NCBI GenBank assembly: GCA_963760225.1
Contig: CAVXCD010000001.1
Location: forward strand, 868,001 to 932,000
Direction of reading: 5' to 3'
From: 13-2-20CM-66-19 sp963760225
Lineage (GTDB): Bacteria > Pseudomonadota > Gammaproteobacteria > Steroidobacterales > Steroidobacteraceae
Length of the DNA: 64,000 nt
Part shown: positions 58,265 through 64,000 of the stretch, one piece after another
Position numbering within the stretch: the first letter of the stretch is position 1
How the letters are laid out: every line of letters begins with the position of its first letter
Made by a program: the position numbers and the translations under genes
The notes under the pieces: model-generated
The model's database searches: none
Told to the model about the DNA's origin: nothing
Seen by the model: the letters and a program-made list of their open reading frames with translations, nothing else

Positions 58265-61200
58265 CAGGCCAGGTCGGCGAGCAGCGCCGGCACGTGCCGC
58301 CGCAGCAGCAGGTTGCGCGCCTGCCACTGCTCGGCGGCGGGCAGATCGACCAGGAACGTCACCTCGCCCGCGGCGAACAGCGCGACGGGCACACCGTCGC
58401 GGTACAGCAGGCGGTTGCCGCTCAGCGAGGCCAGGCGCTGTCCCGGGGTGATGATGCCGAGGAGATTGAGAGGATCGGCGCCGGACAGCGACACGTAGTG
58501 CCCTTCCTGCGGTCTGCGCCGCGCCTCGCGCAGCAGCGTGATCGCCTCCGGCAGCGCGTACTGCTCGCCGCTGAAGCCCTCGACGAAGCGGCCGCCGCGC
58601 AGCTCACCGCGCGCCTCCAGACGGCGGCAGCACATCAGCAGGTCGCGCCACGGCGGCAGCCAGTCCGCTTCGCGCACCAGCAGCCGCCAGAAGAGCACGC
58701 CCCAGCGGCGCAGCAGCGTGCGCACCAGGTGCTCGATCGCCTCCTCGGGCGCGGCACCCGCGGACACCGCCCGGGCGATGCGTGACCAGCGGCCGGCCGC
58801 GTCCATGCCGAACAGCGCGAGGCGCCGGCGGCGGCGCCCGCCGAGCGCCGGCTTGCGGCGCTCGGCCGGCACGAGCAGCGCACGCAGTCCGGCGAAGCTG
58901 TCGGAGTTGACCCAGCCGAGCGCCACGAGCTCCGCGAGGGCATCCTCGGTCTGCGCAGGCAGCAGCCCGGTGGCGCCGACGATCTCATCGAAGAACGAGG
59001 CGCCGTAGGTGGTGAGGTGGTCGGCGACGCGCTGCGCCACGACCGACAGGTGCAGCGGCTCGGGCGCGCCCGTCAGCGAGGACCACAGCCGCAGGTTGCG
59101 CCGTGCCAGCAGCACGATGGGCGTCGCGCGCACGGGCGCGGCGCCGTGCTCGGCACGCTCGCGGCGCGGGGCGAGGCGCGTCCACACGAAGCGTCCCGCG
59201 AGACACTGTTCATCGAGCCAGGCCGGTTCGTACTCGCTGATGCGGCTCGGCAGGATCTCGGTCTCCCAGGCGCTCGCCGCGCCCTCGAATCCTTCCAGCT
59301 GTGCGAGGATCGCCGCCACCGCGTCCGGTCCTTCCATGCGCCCGGTGGGCGTGACGCGCTGCCACTCGAACAGGAAGCGCAGGAAGTCGCGCGCGGCGAT
59401 CGGCTCAACTTCCGCGCGCAACCGCTTCACGGTGTAGCGGTGGATGCGAGCCAGCAGGCGCCGCTCGCACCATTCGTTCGCCGCGCCAGCCTGCGGCGTG
59501 AACGCGCCGCGCATGGCGAAGCCTTCCGCCTGCAGCGCAGCGAGCATCGCCTCGATGCGCGCCGGCGGCACGCCCAGTGCTGCGGCGAGCGCGGCCGCCG
59601 TGAGCGGGCCGCTGCCTTCGAGCCGACCGCGCACCACCTCCACCAGCGCGGCCTCGGCGGACAGCGCCTGGCTGTGCCCCGGCGGCGTCACAACCGCTGG
59701 CGTACAGCGCACGCCGGGGAACAGCGCCGTGAACAGCGGCAGCCGCTCCGCGCTCACCCACAGCGCGCAGCTGTGCTCGAGCTGGGTTACGCGCCGCGCG
59801 GCGGCCAGTTGCGCGAGCCACTCGCCCCAGCCACTGTGCACGGCCTCCTCGGCGGTGCAACAGGTGAGCCACAGCAGGGCGTCGTGCAGCTCGTCCGCGT
59901 TGCTCGCGTCCGGCCAGGCCTCCGCACGCACGCGCGCGATCGCCTCCGCGTCGAGCTTGCCGATGTCGGCGGCGCTTTGCGGATCGAGCCAGCGGCGACT
60001 CATCACGGCCTGGGTGCGCCGTTCCTCGAGCGGCGCGTCGTCGAGATAGGCGTACGGCCTTGCCGAGAGCACCTCGAGCGCGAGCGGCGAGGGCTCGGTC
60101 ACGTCGCGCGCGATGACCTGGATACTGCCGGACTCCAGTGCGCGCAGCAGCAGCTCGAGCCCGTCGACGTCCATCGCATCCTCGAGGCAGTCGCGGATCG
60201 CCTGGCGCACCAGCGGGTGGTCGGGGATCTCGATCTCCCCGGGCAGATTTTCCGCGCAGGCCACCTGGTCGGGGAATATCGCCGTGAGCAGGTCCTCGGC
60301 CGCCATGCGCGCGAGCGGTGCCGGCACTTTCTTGCCGCCGCGAAAGCGCGGCAGCGCGAGCGCGATCGCGGCGCTCCAGCGCCAGCGCACCGGAAACATG
60401 GGCGCCGCGCACAACGCCTGCACCAGCAGCGGCCGCACGCTGTTGGCATGCAGGTAGCGGGCGACGTCGGCGAGCTCGAAGCTGTGCGCGGTGGTGAGCG
60501 ACAACACGATGGTGTCCTCGGTCGCGGCCGCCTGCAGCTCGAAGTTGAACGAGCGACAGAAGCGCTTGCGCAGCGCGAGACCCCAGGCGCGGTTGATGCG
60601 GCTGCCGAACGGCGAGTGGATGACCAGCTGCATGCCGCCGGCCTCATCGAAGAAGCGCTCGAACACGATCGTCTGCTGCGTCGGCAACACCCCGAGCGCG
60701 GCGCGTGCCGCGGCCAGGTAAGTGGCCAGCTGCAGCGCGGCGGGAGCGGCGATGTCCGCCTGCATGAGCCAGGCGACGGCCGGCTCGATGCCGGCGTCGA
60801 GCCGCGCCGCGAGCTGCGTCCGCAGCCGCGAGACCTCCAGCGACAATTCCGCGGTGCGTCCGGGGGCCTCACCGATCCAGAACGGAATGGAGGGCGGCTC
60901 GCCGTGCGCGTCCTCCACGCGCAGTCGTCCCTGCTCGACGCGCAGGATGCGGTAGGAGACGTTGCCGAGCTGGAAGATGTCGCCCTGCAGGCTCTCGACG
61001 GCGAAGTCCTCGTTCACCGTGCCCACGAACTGCGCCTGCGGCTCGAGGATCACCTGGTAGTCGGCGCTGTCGGGGATGGTGCCGCCGGAGGTGATGGCGG
61101 TGAGCCGCGCACCGCGCCGCCCTTTGACGGTGCCGTTGACGCCGTCGTGGTGCAGCAGCGCACCGTGGCGTCCGCGGCGAGTGCTGAAGCCCGTCGCGAG

Positions 61201-62571
61201 CATCTGCACGATCTCGTCGAACTCGGCGCGCGTCAGCTCGCGGTACGGATAAGCTCCGCGCAACAGCGCGTACAGCCCGTCCATGTCCCACTCGCGCGCC
61301 GCCGCCTCGGCGACGATCTGCTGTGCGAGCACATCGAGGGGCTTGGCGGGCATGCGCAACCGGTCGAGCTCGCCGCGGCGCACCGCGAGCAGCAGCGCGG
61401 TGCATTCGACCAGGTCATCGCGCGACAGCGGGAACAGCCGGCCCTTAGGTCGGCCGCCGAGCGAGTGGCCGGAGCGCCCCACCCGCTGCAGGAATGCCGC
61501 GATCGAGCGTGGCGAGGCGAGCTGGCACACCAGGTCGACCTCGCCGATGTCGATACCGAGCTCGAGCGAGGCGGTGGCGACCAGCGCGCGCAGCTCACCG
61601 CGCTTCAGCCGTCCCTCCGCGGCCAGGCGTGACTCCTTAGCCATGCTGCCGTGGTGCGCGGTGACGTGCTGCGTGCCCACCCGCTCGGACAGGTGACGCG
61701 CCACGCGCTCCGCCTGGCGGCGGGTGTTGACGAACACCAGCGTGGTGCGATGCTCACCGACGAGCTCCGCGAGCCGATCGTAGACCTGCGTCCACACATC
61801 CCCGGACATCACAGCTTCCAGCGGCGCGGCCGGGATCTCCAGCTGCAGATCGCGCTCGCGCACGTGGCCGGCGTCGATGATGGTGCAGTCGGCGCCGCCG
61901 TCCGCGCCCAGGTTGCGCGCGCCGACCAGGAAGCGCGCCACCTCCTCGATGGGCTTCTGCGTGGCGGACAGACCGACGCGCGTCAGCTTCCTGCCGGCGA
62001 GCGCCTCGAGCCGCTCGAGCGTGAGCGCGAGGTGCACGCCGCGTTTGCTGCCGACCATGGCGTGGATCTCGTCGACGATCACGGTGCGCGTGGTCGCGAG
62101 CATGCGCCGCCCGGATTGTGAGCCCATGAGGATGTAGAGGGATTCGGGCGTCGTCACGACGATGTGCGGCGGCCGCCGCGCGCTCAGCGTGCGCTCGTGC
62201 TGCGGGGTGTCGCCGGTGCGCACGAAGGCGCGGATCTCGGTCGCGGGCAGTCCGAGCGTGCCCAGCTCGGCGCGGATGCCGGCGAGCGGAGCTTCGAGAT
62301 TGCGGTGGATATCGTTGGAGAGTGCCTTGAGCGGGGAGACGTACACCACCCGCGTCTCATCGGGCAGGCCCGCGCCCTCCTGCCCTGAGCACACCAGCTC
62401 GTCGAGCGCGGCGAGAAAGGCGGCCAGTGTCTTGCCGGACCCGGTGGGGGCGGCGATCAGGACGTGCTGGCGGGCGGCGATCGCCGGCCAGGCCGCGCGC
62501 TGCACTTCGGTCGGCGCTGCGAAGGTACGGGCGAACCAGGCGGCTACGGCCGGATGGAAGGAGGCGGGCAT
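58264..62571 (-). CDS. lhr: Lhr-type large ATP-dependent DNA/RNA helicase
   Basis: 1435 residues from ATG 62571; an ATG 20 codons earlier would add a segment not seen in the family. SF2 helicase core: motif I APTGSGKTLAAF (near residue 40), motif II VDEIHAMVGSKRG (near residue 163), motif III LSATQKP, motif V ATASLELGIDIGEVDLV and motif VI QRVGRSGHS. The large C-terminal half carries the Lhr winged-helix, beta-barrel and DUF4635-like domains. Lhr is induced by DNA damage in Mycobacterium and unwinds RNA:DNA hybrids. No operon partner is visible. Confidence 0.94.
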   Translation of the reverse strand: MPASFHPAVAAWFARTFAAPTEVQRAAWPAIAARQHVLIAAPTGSGKTLAAFLAALDELVCSGQEGAGLPDETRVVYVSPLKALSNDIHRNLEAPLAGIRAELGTLGLPATEIRAFVRTGDTPQHERTLSARRPPHIVVTTPESLYILMGSQSGRRMLATTRTVIVDEIHAMVGSKRGVHLALTLERLEALAGRKLTRVGLSATQKPIEEVARFLVGARNLGADGGADCTIIDAGHVRERDLQLEIPAAPLEAVMSGDVWTQVYDRLAELVGEHRTTLVFVNTRRQAERVARHLSERVGTQHVTAHHGSMAKESRLAAEGRLKRGELRALVATASLELGIDIGEVDLVCQLASPRSIAAFLQRVGRSGHSLGGRPKGRLFPLSRDDLVECTALLLAVRRGELDRLRMPAKPLDVLAQQIVAEAAAREWDMDGLYALLRGAYPYRELTRAEFDEIVQMLATGFSTRRGRHGALLHHDGVNGTVKGRRGARLTAITSGGTIPDSADYQVILEPQAQFVGTVNEDFAVESLQGDIFQLGNVSYRILRVEQGRLRVEDAHGEPPSIPFWIGEAPGRTAELSLEVSRLRTQLAARLDAGIEPAVAWLMQADIAAPAALQLATYLAAARAALGVLPTQQTIVFERFFDEAGGMQLVIHSPFGSRINRAWGLALRKRFCRSFNFELQAAATEDTIVLSLTTAHSFELADVARYLHANSVRPLLVQALCAAPMFPVRWRWSAAIALALPRFRGGKKVPAPLARMAAEDLLTAIFPDQVACAENLPGEIEIPDHPLVRQAIRDCLEDAMDVDGLELLLRALESGSIQVIARDVTEPSPLALEVLSARPYAYLDDAPLEERRTQAVMSRRWLDPQSAADIGKLDAEAIARVRAEAWPDASNADELHDALLWLTCCTAEEAVHSGWGEWLAQLAAARRVTQLEHSCALWVSAERLPLFTALFPGVRCTPAVVTPPGHSQALSAEAALVEVVRGRLEGSGPLTAAALAAALGVPPARIEAMLAALQAEGFAMRGAFTPQAGAANEWCERRLLARIHRYTVKRLRAEVEPIAARDFLRFLFEWQRVTPTGRMEGPDAVAAILAQLEGFEGAASAWETEILPSRISEYEPAWLDEQCLAGRFVWTRLAPRRERAEHGAAPVRATPIVLLARRNLRLWSSLTGAPEPLHLSVVAQRVADHLTTYGASFFDEIVGATGLLPAQTEDALAELVALGWVNSDSFAGLRALLVPAERRKPALGGRRRRRLALFGMDAAGRWSRIARAVSAGAAPEEAIEHLVRTLLRRWGVLFWRLLVREADWLPPWRDLLMCCRRLEARGELRGGRFVEGFSGEQYALPEAITLLREARRRPQEGHYVSLSGADPLNLLGIITPGQRLASLSGNRLLYRDGVPVALFAAGEVTFLVDLPAAEQWQARNLLLRRHVPALLADLA

Positions 62572-62746
62572 GCATGAATTGAAGCACAACCGCGGCTTAG
62601 CGAGCAGTCGGCGGCGCGAGAATTCATACAACGTACAGCAGCGCCAACGGTAGTGTGCTGGATACGACGCAACCCATAGCGGCCGGCGCCGTCAAACGGG
62701 AGTAGAGTTAGGCCGTTCCTTGGGGTTGTCTGGAGGTAACTGCCCG

Positions 62747-63547
62747 ATGTGGGACGACAATCAGGAGGACCTGGCGCGGCGCAAGGTCGTATGGCTGCTC
62801 GGCATCATCGCCGTGATCGCGGTCGGCCTGGGAGGGTGGTACTGGTACGCATCGCGCCAGCCGGCCGCCACGCCGGTGGCAGCCGCGCCAGCGCCGGCGC
62901 CCGCCGCCAGCAGCGAGCCGCAGATCGCCAACCCGATTCCCGCAGGGGAGAGCGCGGCACTGCCGCCCCTCAACGACAGCGATGCGGTGGTGCACGACTC
63001 GCTCGCCGGCGTCATCGGCCGTGGCCCGGTCGAGCAGTTTCTCGTGCCGCAGAACATCGTGCGGCACATCGTCGTGACGGTCGACAATCTGCCGCAGCAC
63101 AAGGTGGCCGTGGATCTGCGTCCGGTGAAACCGACCTCCGGTCAGACTGTGACGGCCACCCAGGGCGACGTGATCATCCTCGCGGACGCCAATTTCGCGC
63201 GCTATGCGCCGCTGGTGCACGTGGTGCAGGCCACCGACGTCAAGTCGCTGGCTCTGGTCTACCAGCGTCTGTACCCGCTGTTCCAGCAGTCGTACGAGGA
63301 TCTCGGTTATCCGGGCAAGTACTTCAACGACCGCCTCGTGCAGGTGATCGATCATCTGCTGCAGGCACCGGAAGTGGCCGGCCCGATCCGGCTGGTGCAG
63401 CCGAAAGTGATGTTCCAGTATGCGGATCCGAGTCTCGAGAACAGCTCGGCGGGACAGAAACTGCTGATCCGCATGGGAGCGGCGAACGAGCGCATCGTCA
63501 AGCAGAAGCTGCGCGAGTTCCGCGCCGAGATCGTCAACAAGAAATAA
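62747..63547 (+). CDS. DUF3014 family membrane-anchored periplasmic protein
   Basis: 266 residues; ATG 62747 with GGAGGT nine bases upstream is preferred over TTG 62720. A single N-terminal helix (about residues 16-36, VVWLLGIIAVIAVGLGGWYWY) is followed by a Pro/Ala linker and a periplasmic domain containing PLNDSDAVVHDSLAG (near residue 80) and YPLFQQSYEDLGYP near residue 185, the DUF3014 pattern. Unknown function. It precedes a gene encoding a PH-like protein. Confidence 0.88.
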   Translation: MWDDNQEDLARRKVVWLLGIIAVIAVGLGGWYWYASRQPAATPVAAAPAPAPAASSEPQIANPIPAGESAALPPLNDSDAVVHDSLAGVIGRGPVEQFLVPQNIVRHIVVTVDNLPQHKVAVDLRPVKPTSGQTVTATQGDVIILADANFARYAPLVHVVQATDVKSLALVYQRLYPLFQQSYEDLGYPGKYFNDRLVQVIDHLLQAPEVAGPIRLVQPKVMFQYADPSLENSSAGQKLLIRMGAANERIVKQKLREFRAEIVNKK

Positions 63548-63571
63548 CACTGCGTTTGAAGGGCTGCGAAC

Positions 63572-64000
63572 ATGGGCGACCTCACGGCGACTGAGGATGC
63601 AGGTCTCGGCAAGCCGCTCGCGCAGCTGCGCTCGGTGCTGATTGCGGGCGAGACGCTCGACGCCTGGGCCATCCAGCGACGGCTGTTCGCGCTCACTCAC
63701 CGGCGGCAGCTGATCGCCGCCACCAGCGGGCGGCTCGTGGTGCTGATGCGCCGGCTGCTCGGCGGCTTCGACGTCGCCACCATCCGCTGGCAGGACCTGG
63801 AGGAGGTCACGCTGCGCGTCGGCATGCTGAGCGCGGATCTGGCGCTGCGCGCCGGCAAATCCACTGACCTCGCCTCGCTCGGTGCGCAGGGTGCGCAGGT
63901 CGTCGAGTTCCGCGGCCTGCGCCGCAACCAGGCGCAGGCGGTGTATCGCATCTGCCAGGGACAGGACCAGGCGTGGCGCGAGAAGCGCCGCGTGCGCGAG
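63572..64000 (+). CDS. Bacterial PH-domain-like protein, 3' end outside window
   Basis: ATG 63572 opens a frame that stays open to the last base (143 codons). The N-terminal half has SVLIAGETLDAWAIQRRLFALTHRRQLIAATSGRLVVLMRR (key part GETLDAWAIQRRLFAL..TSGRLVVL), typical of bacterial PH/bPH2 domains where a beta-barrel binds membranes or proteins. The remainder has WQDLEEVTLRVGML and an Arg/Gln-rich helix. The C-terminus is beyond the window. Partner is likely the DUF3014 gene 24 bases upstream. Confidence 0.7.
   Translation, partial: MGDLTATEDAGLGKPLAQLRSVLIAGETLDAWAIQRRLFALTHRRQLIAATSGRLVVLMRRLLGGFDVATIRWQDLEEVTLRVGMLSADLALRAGKSTDLASLGAQGAQVVEFRGLRRNQAQAVYRICQGQDQAWREKRRVRE

Noticed and set aside
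59017..61632. Long plus-strand open frame opposite the Lhr helicase
   Set aside because: Antisense shadow of lhr, with His/Arg-rich low-complexity translation and no start signals.

Overview
The window is a gene-dense chromosomal segment of very high G+C content. It contains about 57 protein genes, one tRNA, a 6S RNA, a tandem glycine riboswitch and few gaps. The gene orders are gammaproteobacterial: holA-nadD-rsfS-rlmH-maf-rng-yhdP-nitrilase-tldD, ygfB-pepP-ubiH-ubiI divergent from zapA-ssrS-fau, rplM-rpsI, and coq7 beside a CRP-like regulator. UrcA and PEP-CTERM proteins, a split gcvPA/gcvPB and the G+C content suggest an environmental lineage near Nevskiales, Steroidobacterales or Xanthomonadales. 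That placement is inference. There is no phage, insertion sequence, CRISPR array or conjugation gene; this is mostly core chromosome.

Layout. 1-2077: end of a TonB-dependent receptor. 2213-13024: a tightly packed housekeeping run (replication clamp loader, NAD synthesis, ribosome silencing and methylation, Maf, RNase G, YhdP, amidohydrolase, TldD). 13169-19996: two small unknowns, a leftward operon yjgA-purE-purK-AAA/FHA ATPase, pmbA and a YihY membrane protein. 20040-24768: a leaderless BtuF-like protein, DjlA, purC, rpe, a CRP homologue with a poly-acidic tail, and coq7. 24816-26075: promoter, rplM, rpsI, tRNA-Gln, then a compact hairpin-rich element bounded by a duplicated tRNA tail and terminator. 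26100-30076 (leftward): sodB, urcA, rpiA, a 16-residue lysine-only-basic peptide gene, EVE protein, fau, 6S RNA, zapA and a ZapB-like coiled coil. 30134-34466: ygfB, pepP and two ubiquinone hydroxylases. 34408-38404: EamA transporter, LysR, ArsR-like regulator, phhB, ispG. 38453-43552: glycine riboswitch with a terminator-like expression platform, gcvT-gcvH-gcvPA-gcvPB and dgkA. 43558-50346: a large tandem HtrA protease resembling yeast Nma111, a Sua5-type threonylcarbamoyl-AMP synthase, a fold-III PLP decarboxylase, HAD, DUF486 and HIT proteins. 50361-56741: FKBP isomerase, GST, DUF2007, and an ABC ATPase/permease/AttH-like trio. 56856-64000: exported peroxiredoxin, PEP-CTERM protein, Lhr helicase, DUF3014 protein and the start of a PH-like protein.

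How the genes work together. Glycine degradation is controlled by its own substrate through the riboswitch and feeds one-carbon units, to which fau and purE/K/C also relate. TldD and PmbA, normally a complex, lie about 4 kb apart, separated by the yjgA-purEK-ATPase operon on the other strand. Ubiquinone synthesis is represented by coq7 and the two hydroxylases. The observations most worth follow-up are the tRNA-Gln tail element, the autonomous 16-aa peptide gene, the Nma111-like protease, the acidic tail on the CRP homologue and the AAA-FHA fusion.
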